From: Shouchella sp047238345
GTDB lineage: Bacteria; Bacillota; Bacilli; Bacillales; Bacillaceae_D
Assembly (NCBI RefSeq): GCF_047238345.1
Contig: NZ_JBDFMQ010000001.1
Span: 3,596,001 to 3,660,000, forward strand
Length of the DNA stretch: 64,000 nucleotides
Reading direction: 5' to 3'
Shown one piece after another: positions 1 through 8,209 of the stretch. A program made the translations under genes and the position numbers. Position 1 is the stretch's first letter; each line of letters starts with the position of its first letter. The notes below the pieces were generated by a model. That model was given only the letters and a program-made list of their open reading frames with translations. It did not search any database and was not told the DNA's origin.

Positions 1-475
1 TAAATGGCTCATCTAAAATAAGAAGTTCTGGTTTATGTAATACTGCAGCGATAAATTGAATCTTTTGCTGGTTTCCTTTTGAGAGCTCTTCTACCTTTTT
101 GTTTTCATATTCTGTTACTTTAAAGCGCTCTAACCAAGATCGCATTTCTTCAATAATTGCATGTTTCTTCATCCCTTTAAGCTTCCCAAGATAAATTAAC
201 TGGTCTTTTACAGTTAACTTGGGATAAAGCCCGCGCTCTTCAGGTAAATAACCAATTAAATTCGTGTACTTATAAGAAAGCTTTTTCCCGTTCCACGTAA
301 CGGTTCCATTTGTTGGATCTAATAAACCAATAATCATTCGAAACGTTGTTGTTTTACCCGCTCCATTGGCCCCTAACATACCAAACATCTGCCCTTTTTC
401 TACACGTAACGAGATGCCGTCTACTGCGGTGTGCTGGCCAAACTGTTTTTCTACATGATCAATAACTAATGTCAT
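1..475 (-). CDS. ABC transporter ATP-binding protein (NatA/YhaQ-like), 3' end outside window
   Basis: This is the N-terminal ~158 residues of an ABC ATPase; the rest lies before base 1. The Walker A motif reads GANGAGKTTT near residue 40. A signature-like LSKGNQQK and then LLILDEP (Walker B) follow just before the window edge. The LSKGNQQK signature is typical of the NatA/YhaQ group, which energises export by a separate membrane permease; no permease gene is visible here. The start is the ATG at 475, preceded by GGGAGG about 9 bases upstream. The substrate cannot be read from the sequence. Confidence 0.85.
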   Translation of the reverse strand, partial: MTLVIDHVEKQFGQHTAVDGISLRVEKGQMFGMLGANGAGKTTTFRMIIGLLDPTNGTVTWNGKKLSYKYTNLIGYLPEERGLYPKLTVKDQLIYLGKLKGMKKHAIIEEMRSWLERFKVTEYENKKVEELSKGNQQKIQFIAAVLHKPELLILDEPF

Positions 476-817
476 ACGTTCTGCATCCTCCCTTATAAAA
501 ATGCCTCTTGCGAACAGCTCGATCGCAACGTTCTATTTTCCGCTTAACGCGTCCATTCTTTGTTACGGGCAACAACCCGTTTAGGTTTCAATGCCCGTTG
601 GTTAGAAACCGACTCCTCTATTATGGGTGGCTTATGTGTGAAAGTAAAATGATTTACTCGTTTTTCTGAATGTTTATTTAGTTCTGTTTTTCATTCTTTA
701 TTTTTCACCAGAGCGACATATTTGTCTTTTTTGCTTCATATGATGGAACGAACCTATGTGGTTTGATAAAACTTCCCATAACAAACATAGTCAGACGATC
801 TTTGGTGGAGGTGCTCA
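476..817. other. Intergenic region between divergent genes; no gene seen
   Basis: These 342 bases separate the divergent ABC ATPase and cwlJ, so both promoters should lie here. I find no convincing coding frame. Two small dyads are present: ACGGG/CCCGT (565-580) and GGTTTC/GAAACC (584-610). Neither is followed by a T run, so they do not look like terminators. I could not fix a sporulation-sigma promoter for cwlJ with confidence. Confidence 0.5.
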
Positions 818-1249
818 ATGGCGGTTATTAAAGTAAATTCTGGTGATATCGATGTATTAGCACGCTTAATGCGAGCTGAAGCAGAGGGAGAGGGAGAGCT
901 CGGGATGCTATTGGCTGGCAACGTGATGGTCAATCGAACGAGGGTACGTTGTATGGATTTTGGCAACGTGAATACGATACCTGATATGGCCTTTCAGTCA
1001 CCAGGCGGATTCGAAGCTGTTCAAAAAAGCTATTTTTATCAAAAAGCTAGGGAACGAGACAGAAGACTTGCGCGGAGAGTTGTAAAAGGTGAACGATTTA
1101 ACCCAGGAGAATTTGCACTTTGGTTTTTTCGACCGGATGGACCATGTCCCGATCAATGGTGGGGGCAATGGAATACTGGGCGTTACAAAGCGCACTGTTT
1201 TTATCAGCCGACAGCTGCGGAATGTGAAGAAGTCTTTAATACGTTTTAA
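818..1249 (+). CDS. cwlJ: Spore cortex-lytic hydrolase CwlJ
   Basis: This is a 143-residue Hydrolase_2 (SleB/CwlJ catalytic) protein, close to the usual ~140 residues of CwlJ and without a signal peptide or peptidoglycan-binding domain. Features typical of the family are the N-terminal LARLMRAEAEGEGELG segment with its catalytic Glu and a C-terminal region ending in HCFYQ. CwlJ degrades spore cortex during germination, notably that triggered by Ca-dipicolinate, and depends on GerQ for its place in the coat. gerQ follows 21 bases downstream, as in the cwlJ-gerQ arrangement of other Bacillus. The start is set by GGAGGTG just upstream. Confidence 0.93.
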   Translation: MAVIKVNSGDIDVLARLMRAEAEGEGELGMLLAGNVMVNRTRVRCMDFGNVNTIPDMAFQSPGGFEAVQKSYFYQKARERDRRLARRVVKGERFNPGEFALWFFRPDGPCPDQWWGQWNTGRYKAHCFYQPTAAECEEVFNTF

Positions 1250-1270
1250 AGTTAAAGAAGGAGTGATTGA

Positions 1271-1777
1271 ATGTACCAGAATCAATGGCAAAACCAGTCA
1301 GGAAATCAAGGGTATGGACAGCAGGAGCCGATGCAAGGTCAGCCCATGATGCAGGGTCAACCCATGCAAGGACAACCGATGATGCAGCAATCACCACAGG
1401 GTCAGGGCTACTTTTCTTCTCAGAACTATCAGACGCCAGGCTTTGCTCAACAGCAAACGCCTACGTCTGTTCAAGGTAGTGACACGAGTATGCTGCCTAT
1501 TGAACAATCGTTTATTGAAAATATTTTACGCTTAAATCGCGGAAAACTTGTGACTGTCCATCAAACCTTTGAAGGAAATAGCGAATGGAATGCTCGTGTA
1601 TTTAGAGGACGTATTGAAGAAGCTGGTCGAGATCATATTATTATTGGGAATCCTGAAACAGGAGAGTATTACTTATTGTTAATGGTGAATTTAGACTTTA
1701 TCACATTTGATGAGCCTATCGAATATACATACCAATACGGGTATGAACCGAGCTTATCTCAGTATTCACCACGATAA
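1271..1777 (+). CDS. gerQ: Spore coat protein GerQ
   Basis: This is a 168-residue GerQ (YwdL) family coat protein. The first ~70 residues are Gln/Met/Gly/Pro-rich, with repeated MQGQP units. The conserved C-terminal domain (from about residue 80, with FIENILRLNRGK and ITFDEPIEYTYQYG) is the diagnostic part. GerQ localises CwlJ in the spore coat and is cross-linked by transglutaminase, which suits the Gln-rich head. It has a strong ribosome site (GAAGGAG) and very probably shares the cwlJ transcript, followed directly by a terminator. Confidence 0.93.
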   Translation: MYQNQWQNQSGNQGYGQQEPMQGQPMMQGQPMQGQPMMQQSPQGQGYFSSQNYQTPGFAQQQTPTSVQGSDTSMLPIEQSFIENILRLNRGKLVTVHQTFEGNSEWNARVFRGRIEEAGRDHIIIGNPETGEYYLLLMVNLDFITFDEPIEYTYQYGYEPSLSQYSPR

Positions 1778-1788
1778 ATTAGAATTCA

Positions 1789-1827
1789 AAAAACCTTCAT
1801 GAGGATGTCCTCCATGAAGGTTTTTAT
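1789..1827. terminator. Bidirectional terminator after gerQ
   Basis: A near-perfect inverted repeat (AAAACCTTCATGAGGA / TCCTCCATGAAGGTTTT) has T on the right and A on the left. It can therefore end gerQ on the plus strand and the convergent ywdK gene on the minus strand. Confidence 0.85.
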
Positions 1828-1873
1828 AACGATTTAAGCCAATTTTATGAATAGTGCCGGCCTCTACTTCTGT

Positions 1874-2248
1874 TTATACATACCTCATTGCGGCAATTCC
1901 AAGCAAGACCCAGCCTATGATGAACGCAAGTCCACCAATTGGTGTAATCGCACCAAGTTTCGTAATTCCTGTGAGTGCCATCACGTACAAACTACCAGAG
2001 AAAAGAACAATTCCAACAAGGAAAGCCCAACCCGCTCCATTTACCATTTGATTAGCTGTCATTTTTAAAGAAAGAACCCCAACAAATAGTAAACCTACGC
2101 CGTGAATCATATGATATTGAACGCCTGTTTGATAATTTTTTAGCATCCGTTCACTAATACGTCCTTCTAAGCCATGTGCCCCAAATGCTCCGATTGCCAC
2201 TGAGAGCGCCATCACAATTGCTCCTATTAAAATAAATAATCTACCCAA
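1874..2248 (-). CDS. ywdK: DUF423 small membrane protein YwdK
   Basis: This is a 124-residue integral membrane protein of the DUF423 family, matching the ~123 residues of B. subtilis YwdK. The hallmark IGAFGAHGL lies near residue 20, within the first of about four transmembrane segments; LGAITPIGG is another conserved stretch. I chose the TTG start at 2248 because AAGGAG lies 9 bases upstream and the protein then begins with the family's first membrane helix. A longer in-frame extension has no ribosome site. Its role is unknown. Nearby ung, pdxK, ywdI and gerQ match the ywd region of B. subtilis, supporting orthology. Confidence 0.85.
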   Translation of the reverse strand: MGRLFILIGAIVMALSVAIGAFGAHGLEGRISERMLKNYQTGVQYHMIHGVGLLFVGVLSLKMTANQMVNGAGWAFLVGIVLFSGSLYVMALTGITKLGAITPIGGLAFIIGWVLLGIAAMRYV

Positions 2249-2360
2249 CTTTATACACTCCTTTTTTAAACCAATCCATTTCTTATATAAATGGTGATTT
2301 TCGCATTTCACCAAAACCCATGCTATTATAGGGCTAAACAGGAATGGAGGATTCGTAATC

Positions 2361-2963
2361 ATGCATGTTCGTCCCTATACTTTAGCCGATTTTGATGGTC
2401 TATTACAAGTCCAAAAAGAAGCATTTCCACCTCCTTATCCAGAAGCACAATTATGGAGTAAAGAGCAAATTGCTGCCCACGTAGAAACCTTTGCGGAAGG
2501 GGCACTCCTAGTCGAATACAATAATCGTATTGTTGGATCCGCTACTTCCTTGCTAACAAATGAAGCAAGCCACTCACACACATGGGAAGGCATTAGTGAC
2601 AACGGATTGATCCGCCATACCCATGACCCAAGCGGCAAAACGTTATACGGCATTGACCTTTGCGTTCGTCCGAACTATCGAAAGCTAGGAATCGCTCGGG
2701 CGCTATACGAAGCGCGAAAAATGACCGTGCGCGACCTTGAATTAGAACGTTATGCTGCTGGCAGCCGTATTCCCGGCTATCACCGCTATGCAGATCAGCT
2801 CACTGTGGAAGCCTACGTAGAAGAAGTTCAAAATAGAAAGCTTAGTGACCCTGTTTTGACTTTCATGTTGAACCAAGGGCTTTCCGTTGTAAGAATTGAA
2901 AAAGACTATTTAGATGACGAGGAATCACATCATTTTGGCGTCATTGTTGAATGGCGACCATAA
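2361..2963 (+). CDS. GNAT-family N-acetyltransferase
   Basis: This is a 200-residue single-domain GNAT protein. It starts with the typical MHVRPYTLADFDGLLQVQ strand-helix. The acetyl-CoA binding motif is DLCVRPNYRKLGIARALYEARK (about residues 98-120, R-x-x-K-x-G-I-A pattern). The C-terminal half, with a conserved-looking GYHRYADQLTVEAYVEEV stretch, resembles the Bacillus GNATs that carry an extra helix after the core. The substrate is unknown. GGAGG lies upstream of the ATG, and the gene stands alone between convergent neighbours. Confidence 0.85.
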   Translation: MHVRPYTLADFDGLLQVQKEAFPPPYPEAQLWSKEQIAAHVETFAEGALLVEYNNRIVGSATSLLTNEASHSHTWEGISDNGLIRHTHDPSGKTLYGIDLCVRPNYRKLGIARALYEARKMTVRDLELERYAAGSRIPGYHRYADQLTVEAYVEEVQNRKLSDPVLTFMLNQGLSVVRIEKDYLDDEESHHFGVIVEWRP

Positions 2964-2993
2964 AAAAAACGAACCTTTTACGGATCGTTTTTA
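2964..2993. terminator. Terminator hairpin between convergent genes
   Basis: AAACGA-ACC, loop TTTTAC, GG-ATCGTTT with one A:A mismatch, flanked by A and T runs on the two sides. It can serve both the GNAT gene and the convergent ywdI gene. Confidence 0.6.
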
Positions 2994-3320
2994 AAAATCA
3001 AGCAAGTTACGTTTTTCTTTTTGTTCTTCAGAAGTCGTCGGCACTTGATTCATAATCGGTTGTGGTTGCGGTGTCTGCAAAGGCACTTGAGACGGCCTTT
3101 GCTGTTGAACAGCTGGCATTTCTTGAATAGACGGAGATGAAGGTGTACTTGCAACCTCTGCCGCTTTTTCAGGATGATTCGCTTTAATCACATGACAATA
3201 ACTTTCAATAATAGACGCCGCTTCCTTCGTGCCATTCCAATCCTCTTGATGTGCCGCTCGCTTCATATTCTCTATTTGTCGTTCCATTTGATCAATTAAG
3301 TTTTCAACTTTAATAAGCAT
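2991..3320 (-). CDS. ywdI: YwdI-family (DUF5327) protein
   Basis: This is a 109-residue protein. An N-terminal amphipathic helical hairpin (residues 1-50, with LIDQMERQIENMKRAAHQED and ESYCHVIKANHP) precedes a low-complexity Pro/Gln-rich linker, ending in the conserved tail KRNLLDF. This layout fits DUF5327, the YwdI family. No enzymatic motif is visible and the function is unknown. It has a good ribosome site (AAAGGAGG). In B. subtilis ywdI sits near ung and ywdK, and the same families are within a few kb here. Confidence 0.75.
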   Translation of the reverse strand: MLIKVENLIDQMERQIENMKRAAHQEDWNGTKEAASIIESYCHVIKANHPEKAAEVASTPSSPSIQEMPAVQQQRPSQVPLQTPQPQPIMNQVPTTSEEQKEKRNLLDF

Positions 3321-3384
3321 AGTGTCCTCCTTTCGAACACAGTTCTATGATAGCATGCTTATTTAGTTAATTGCGAGTACCTCT

Positions 3385-4098
3385 CTACTTTTTCGCTGCA
3401 AGGGCTTTGTATAGATGGGATAAGGTCGTATATCCTGCATGATCGGCTACAACACTATGTTTCACCCAAAGTTGCGCAGCCATATGGGCATCTGCTAATG
3501 CATGATGCCGATTGCCGACAGCGATATTGTATGCATGACACCAGTCTTCTAGCTTATCAAAAGATTGGTGCGCAGCTGTAATTTGCGTTAGAAACGATGT
3601 ATCAATTAAGCGATGAGTAAAGGTTCGTCCAAGCTCCTGCCAGGTTGCATGACGCATAAAGCGTCGTTCATGTGCTGCGTGATGGGCGATTAGCGTGGCG
3701 GAACCGACAAATTGATAAAACGCTAATAGAACATCTTTTAATGCTTCTGATTGTTCTAATTCATAAGCGGTTAATCCGGTAAGGTGCAGAATTTCTTCAG
3801 AAGGCGCTTTTTTCGGCTTAATCGTTTTATAAAAATGTTCATGTAAAATGGTAGATCCTTTAATCTTAACCGCACCAATAGACAAAATGGAATCCCCATA
3901 ATCTGGCTGAAACCCACTTGTCTCTAAGTCAAACACAACCATTGGCAATTCCTGTAGCGGTTCATCAAGCACATCTCGTTGCGCCTCTTTTTGATATTGC
4001 CGAAACCGAGCCATCTGACTTGCTTGATCAGAGGAAGTCGCCGAAACATTTGTCGTAAAGCGGCTAGATATCTGTCTCATAAATTGGATCACATTCAT
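3385..4098 (-). CDS. DnaQ-like DEDDh 3'-5' exonuclease
   Basis: This is a 237-residue protein. A ~50-residue basic N-terminal extension is followed by an exonuclease fold: motif I VVFDLETSG (Asp57, Glu59), motif II around LIAHHAAHERRFM, and motif III HHALADAHMAAQLW. The DEDDh class removes 3' nucleotides from DNA or RNA. In motif II the usual Asp appears as Glu. It is the last gene of the amt operon: its ATG overlaps the stop of the nucleotidyltransferase gene by 4 bases (ATGA), implying translational coupling. Paired nucleotidyltransferase and exonuclease genes next to a transporter are known elsewhere, but their target is not established. Confidence 0.88.
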   Translation of the reverse strand: MNVIQFMRQISSRFTTNVSATSSDQASQMARFRQYQKEAQRDVLDEPLQELPMVVFDLETSGFQPDYGDSILSIGAVKIKGSTILHEHFYKTIKPKKAPSEEILHLTGLTAYELEQSEALKDVLLAFYQFVGSATLIAHHAAHERRFMRHATWQELGRTFTHRLIDTSFLTQITAAHQSFDKLEDWCHAYNIAVGNRHHALADAHMAAQLWVKHSVVADHAGYTTLSHLYKALAAKK

Positions 4099-5003
4099 TG
4101 TAGCTCACGCCCAACATCTTCTTGAATTCTTTTATAAAACGACCGTCCTTCCTTTACACAATTCTTAAGAAAGTCACGCTCTCTTTTTGAAAGTTTCTGT
4201 GGAAACACATGCGTAAATGTTCCGTGACGTTCTCCCCACATCACTCGGTAATTTTGGATCTCAACAAAAGACTCCATTTCACGCCTAAACGTATTCACAG
4301 AATGACTTTGTTCCATCCGTTCTACTGTCGATGCAGCCTGAATGCCTTCTTTTAATGCCAGTAATCTCATTCCATTCACGTAAGGAAATAAGACTTGTTC
4401 TTTCATATTAATCGTTCCTTGATGTTCCCCATACGTTTCTTCCAACAGTTGACCAAATCCATTTATTCCTTTTGGAATTCTTCCTGTATTCTCGGCAAAA
4501 CGATCCATGGTTATCAGCCCTTCTTCTAACTTATCAAAGACTAATTGCTTTAAATTGACAAGCAAGTCTTCCTGTCCCCATACACATCTTGCATCAAAAA
4601 AAGTTAACAAATAGCGAACATGGTCAAATTTATTTTCTTTTATCCAAAAGAGGAGTTGCTCCTCCCAATCTGCAAATGGCTGACACCAACGATGATTTGA
4701 TGCCATCACCCCACCTGGACAACGCTCATAGCCAACTTCTTCTAAAGCTTCGACGATCCTCTCACCTAACTGTAAAAAAAACGATTGGTGTTTCTGATCC
4801 CCGTCATAAACTATGCCGTGATCTTGATCCGTGTCGTAAAGTTGTTCCTGTCTTCCTGCGCTTCCCATAAAGAAAAATGCAAAGGGAGCAGGGATTTCTC
4901 CCAGCTCCTTTTTTGACCGTGTAATCACATCTTGAACGGTTTTCACACGTCGCTGTTCATGAATGTTGAGACGCGTTTGCAGTGCTTCTGATGGTCTCGC
5001 CAT
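4095..5003 (-). CDS. DUF294 GlnD-like putative nucleotidyltransferase
   Basis: This is a 302-residue protein. After ~40 helical residues comes GSAGRQEQLYDTDQDHGI (residues 47-64), the active-site loop of DUF294/GlnD-type nucleotidyltransferases, with metal-binding Asp residues in DTDQD. The helical C-terminal half matches the DUF294_C type. Unlike many DUF294 proteins it has no CBS domains, and unlike GlnD it has no HD or ACT domains. Its ATG overlaps the stop of the amt gene by one base (TAATG), and its own stop overlaps the exonuclease start. It may modify the transporter or a nitrogen regulator; this is inference, since no PII gene lies nearby. Confidence 0.8.
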   Translation of the reverse strand: MARPSEALQTRLNIHEQRRVKTVQDVITRSKKELGEIPAPFAFFFMGSAGRQEQLYDTDQDHGIVYDGDQKHQSFFLQLGERIVEALEEVGYERCPGGVMASNHRWCQPFADWEEQLLFWIKENKFDHVRYLLTFFDARCVWGQEDLLVNLKQLVFDKLEEGLITMDRFAENTGRIPKGINGFGQLLEETYGEHQGTINMKEQVLFPYVNGMRLLALKEGIQAASTVERMEQSHSVNTFRREMESFVEIQNYRVMWGERHGTFTHVFPQKLSKRERDFLKNCVKEGRSFYKRIQEDVGRELQ

Positions 5004-6283
5004 TACGAACCTGTTCGTGAAGCTTGCTCGTCTTGAACGTTTTCCGGGTATCCATATGCACCATGCTCACTCATGTCAAGACCGAGAATCTCTTCTTCTT
5101 CAGATACACGTAACGTGCCACCGACAAGCCCTTTTGTAAGTAATAGTAGAAGGTAAGATGCTACGAAAGCGAACAAACCGCACACAACAACACTGAGTGC
5201 CTGCACACCTAGTTGATCAAATCCGCCTCCGTAAAATAACCCCGCTTGACCACCGTTTAAAGCTGCTAGTTCTGGCGTTGCAAAAAATCCAGTTGAGAGT
5301 GTCCCCCATACGCCCGCCACACCGTGAACACTTAGTGCAAAAATAGGATCGTCGATTTTAAGCTTGTCGAACATCTTCATGCTAAGAACGACAATTAGCC
5401 CACCAATTGCACCAATGACAACAGCTGCCCATGGATCAACAAATGCACAAGATGCTGTAATTGCAACAAGCCCTGCTAGCGCACCATTTAATGTCGTTGG
5501 CACGTCGGCTTTTCCGCTCATTGCCCAGACAAGGAATAGGGCGGCAATCGTTCCTGCTCCAGCGGCAAGCTGCGTATTTAAGGCAACAAATCCAAAAAAC
5601 GCGCCATCTAACCCACCTGTTGAGCCGGCATTAAAGCCAAACCAACCGACCCAAAGAATTAACACTCCAAGCGCCGTATAGACTTGGTTATGTCCGGATA
5701 AATTGTTGATTTGTCCATTTTTCCCGTACTTGCCTAGTCGCGGTTTTAGAATAATGGTCGCCGCAAGAGCTGCCATCGCTCCTGTTAAGTGAACAACGGT
5801 TGATCCTGCAAAATCTTGCTTTCCGAGATCTGCAAGCCAACCTTGATCGGACCAAATCCAGTGAGCAACCAAAGGATAAACAAATGCAGAAAATAAAACA
5901 GCAAAGATTGCATATGCCGCGAGTTTCCCTCGCTCTGCAAACCCACCAAATGCGATGGTTAACGCAATCGCTGCGAATGTTAATTGAAAAAAGAAATCAA
6001 CAGAGCCAATGCCATCTGTTGCACTACCATAGAAAAAATTAGAAAGACCTATAATTGCATTTCCATCGCCATAAATAAAACCGTACCCTACAGCCCAAAA
6101 CACTAACGATGCCACACCTACTGTAAAAATAGTCTTCCCAGCAATGTGGCCTGCATTTTTCATTCGGGTTGAACCTGCTTCAAGAAGAATAAATCCACCT
6201 TGCATTAATAATACTAATACAGCGGCAACGGTAAGCCATAAATTATCTACCAGTACCAATGCTTCATCTCCACTCATTGACAA
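5003..6283 (-). CDS. amt: Ammonium transporter, Amt/NrgA family
   Basis: This is a 426-residue Amt/MEP/Rh-family channel with about 11 membrane helices. The channel His pair is visible in VVHLTGA and SVHGVAGVWG, and the C-terminal cytoplasmic tail carries the family's DMSEHGAYGYPE segment. It imports ammonium across the cell membrane. In B. subtilis the equivalent nrgA is followed by the PII gene nrgB; here PII is absent and a GlnD-like nucleotidyltransferase and an exonuclease follow in an overlapping operon. A GlnR/TnrA-like box and a TATAAT -10 lie upstream, so induction under nitrogen limitation is likely. Confidence 0.95.
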   Translation of the reverse strand: MSMSGDEALVLVDNLWLTVAAVLVLLMQGGFILLEAGSTRMKNAGHIAGKTIFTVGVASLVFWAVGYGFIYGDGNAIIGLSNFFYGSATDGIGSVDFFFQLTFAAIALTIAFGGFAERGKLAAYAIFAVLFSAFVYPLVAHWIWSDQGWLADLGKQDFAGSTVVHLTGAMAALAATIILKPRLGKYGKNGQINNLSGHNQVYTALGVLILWVGWFGFNAGSTGGLDGAFFGFVALNTQLAAGAGTIAALFLVWAMSGKADVPTTLNGALAGLVAITASCAFVDPWAAVVIGAIGGLIVVLSMKMFDKLKIDDPIFALSVHGVAGVWGTLSTGFFATPELAALNGGQAGLFYGGGFDQLGVQALSVVVCGLFAFVASYLLLLLTKGLVGGTLRVSEEEEILGLDMSEHGAYGYPENVQDEQASRTGS

Positions 6284-6318
6284 TCCCCCCTATTAATCAT
6301 GTTTCGTCTATATTCGTA

Positions 6319-6369
6319 ATTATAGGCTGAAGTCTAAATTGTTCCACAAGTCCGTCAGTTTATCTAACA
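6319..6369 (-). promoter_or_regulatory. amt promoter with GlnR/TnrA-like operator
   Basis: The box at 6353-6369 reads CGTCAGTTTATCTAACA on the plus strand, one mismatch from the GlnR/TnrA consensus TGTNA-N7-TNACA. A perfect TATAAT (minus strand, 6319-6324) lies 28 bases further along. This centres the box near -50, the position used for activation by TnrA in B. subtilis. The glnA promoter in this window has nearly the same box and spacing. Confidence 0.7.
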
Positions 6370-6462
6370 ACGTTTTTCCTTTTATTGACCAACATACGGT
6401 TTCACTTAGATTCACATACTAACAACGGCTTGAGATATAAAACTTTTATTGGGGGCGTTCAA

Positions 6463-7101
6463 ATGATGAATCAACAAAACCAAAGTCAAGTAAACTCCAC
6501 ACAGGTTTCACCAAAAATCAATCACGGTGGACATGACCTGTTTGATAGTCATGAAATCATTGCCGGCATGATTAATGTTCTTGACCAATATATGATTTTC
6601 AGAACATTTATGAAGGATCAAGAGTTAATTTCATTACTGGATCGCCAATATACGTTTATTGAAAGCCAATATAACGTTCTTGCAGAAGCATTTTCGACAG
6701 GCCAACCACCAAGTCAGTCTACAGGTGTTTATAAAATGACGTTGTCTCATGATGTACAGTTTGGGCTTACGCCAAGTCAGCCTAAAAAACCGAATCGAAA
6801 CATTTCTGAAGTCAAAGAAGCTGGTTTATCTGCTCATATGCTCGGCTTAATTAAAGGACAAGCCTCATTAATGGGAATGGCTGCCTCAGAAATAACGAAT
6901 CCCATCGTCCGTCGAGTCGTGGCAGACACTGTACCAAACTTTATTGAGCTGGCTTATGAAATTTTCCTTTATCAGAACAAGCATCAGTACTACCAAGTCC
7001 CACAGTTAAAAGACAGTGACGCTCAAGCGATGACAAGTGCGTACCAATCGGTTAACGGGCAACCTGCGACGATGCCGCAGCCAAAAGCACCTCTTCAGTA
7101 A
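6463..7101 (+). CDS. Spore coat protein, CotF-like family
   Basis: This is a 212-residue protein. The N-terminal part (DSHEIIAGMINVLDQYMIFRTFMKDQELISLLDRQ region) is followed by a second helical segment around AHMLGLIKGQASLMGMAASEITNP and PNFIELAYEIFLYQNKHQYYQVPQL, typical of the ferritin-like Coat F domain. The Gln/Asn/Pro-rich ends are common in coat proteins. I chose the ATG at 6463, preceded by GGGGGCG, rather than an upstream in-frame ATG at 6385 without a ribosome site. It is probably a coat component; the exact orthologue is uncertain. Confidence 0.72.
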   Translation: MMNQQNQSQVNSTQVSPKINHGGHDLFDSHEIIAGMINVLDQYMIFRTFMKDQELISLLDRQYTFIESQYNVLAEAFSTGQPPSQSTGVYKMTLSHDVQFGLTPSQPKKPNRNISEVKEAGLSAHMLGLIKGQASLMGMAASEITNPIVRRVVADTVPNFIELAYEIFLYQNKHQYYQVPQLKDSDAQAMTSAYQSVNGQPATMPQPKAPLQ

Positions 7102-7111
7102 AAAAAGCGAA

Positions 7112-7147
7112 AACAAGCGTATTAGGTAGTAGCCTAATACGCTTGTT
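7112..7147. terminator. Terminator hairpin, 15-bp stem
   Basis: AACAAGCGTATTAGG / CCTAATACGCTTGTT is a perfect stem with a 6-base loop. The T-rich stretch follows it on the minus strand (TTTTCGCTTTTTTT), so it mainly ends the AbrB-family gene and may also stop the converging coat gene. Confidence 0.8.
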
Positions 7148-7171
7148 CCATGTTCATATTGTTCATTATGC

Positions 7172-8209
7172 TTACATCCTTGTGGTTGGTTTTTTTGCAA
7201 ACCAGCGAACTAAAAAAGGTAGGGCCAAAAATAAGCCTAATACGCGAAGCATTTGCAATGTGGCAACAACCGTTGCATCAAGTTGTAACGTTGCAGCCGT
7301 AGATGCCATTTCCGCAGCTCCTGCTGGTACAATTGCCAGTAACGTCGTATAAAATGGCAGCGGACTTAATAAGAAAAAAATTAACGCCAAACCGACACTC
7401 ATTAAAACATATAAAAATAACGTAACTGCACTTGCACCGCCAATTCGCTTTAACTCTTTTAACGTTTTCCGATCAAATCGCATACCAATCAATGAACCAA
7501 TTAACACTTGTGCCATTCCCATGACAAGGCTCGGCATGGAATAACTCGGAACAACGAATTGGTGAATCGTAAATCCAAGAATGATCGCCACGAACATAGG
7601 CGCACCTGGAAAGGAAAGAAACCTGCTAACAAAAAACACAAGAAATGCAAGGAAAATCGCGAGTATGACAAGTCCTGTATCCGCCAAAAAGGATTGTTCA
7701 GCTTCTACTATTGCTGCATTTGATGCCTCTGAGCCAAGACCGACAATTAACGGTACAGTAAACACAAATAATGTAATTCGAGCCGTATGAAACGCTGCCA
7801 CAATACGCTGATCGGCTTCGTACCGATCACTTAACGCAATGACTTCTGATGCGCCACCTGGTAAGCAACAGAAAAAAGCCGTATTTCCCTCAAGTTTCGT
7901 CCACTTTCCGAACAATTTCCCTAACGTAATTCCGCCGACTAGCGTCAAGAAAAGCGACAGCAGAAAAGCTGGTAACAGCGTTCGATAAGCCCATACTTCC
8001 TCTGGTACGACCATAAAGCCAATGACAACCCCTACTAGGGCAAGGGATAATGTAAATAGTTCACTACGAAAAATAAGTTTCTTAATATAAAATGACCAAA
8101 ACATGCCTGTCATTAATGCACCAAGTAACCATCCAGCTGGCAACCCCGCTAATTGAAACAACCATCCAATAATAAATGAAGTGGCGAAAAAAAGGAGCTT
8201 ACGACTCAT
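7172..8209 (-). CDS. AbrB-family membrane protein (PF05145 type)
   Basis: This is a 345-residue polytopic membrane protein with 10 or so hydrophobic segments and an internal repeat. Each half carries a glycine-rich turn: PAGWLLGALM and FCCLPGGASEVIALSDRYEAD in the first, APMFVAIILG and AIVPAGAAEMASTAA in the second. These are the marks of the membrane AbrB duplication family, which is annotated as transporter or regulator without firm biochemistry. The ATG at 8209 overlaps the end of ung by 11 bases, so the two are probably co-transcribed. A TTG six codons upstream is the alternative start but has no ribosome site. Confidence 0.82.
   Translation of the reverse strand: MSRKLLFFATSFIIGWLFQLAGLPAGWLLGALMTGMFWSFYIKKLIFRSELFTLSLALVGVVIGFMVVPEEVWAYRTLLPAFLLSLFLTLVGGITLGKLFGKWTKLEGNTAFFCCLPGGASEVIALSDRYEADQRIVAAFHTARITLFVFTVPLIVGLGSEASNAAIVEAEQSFLADTGLVILAIFLAFLVFFVSRFLSFPGAPMFVAIILGFTIHQFVVPSYSMPSLVMGMAQVLIGSLIGMRFDRKTLKELKRIGGASAVTLFLYVLMSVGLALIFFLLSPLPFYTTLLAIVPAGAAEMASTAATLQLDATVVATLQMLRVLGLFLALPFLVRWFAKKPTTRM

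Noticed and set aside
1330..1400. Short tandem repeats that could suggest a CRISPR or minisatellite
   Set aside because: They encode the repeated MQGQP units of GerQ in frame and are coding repeats.
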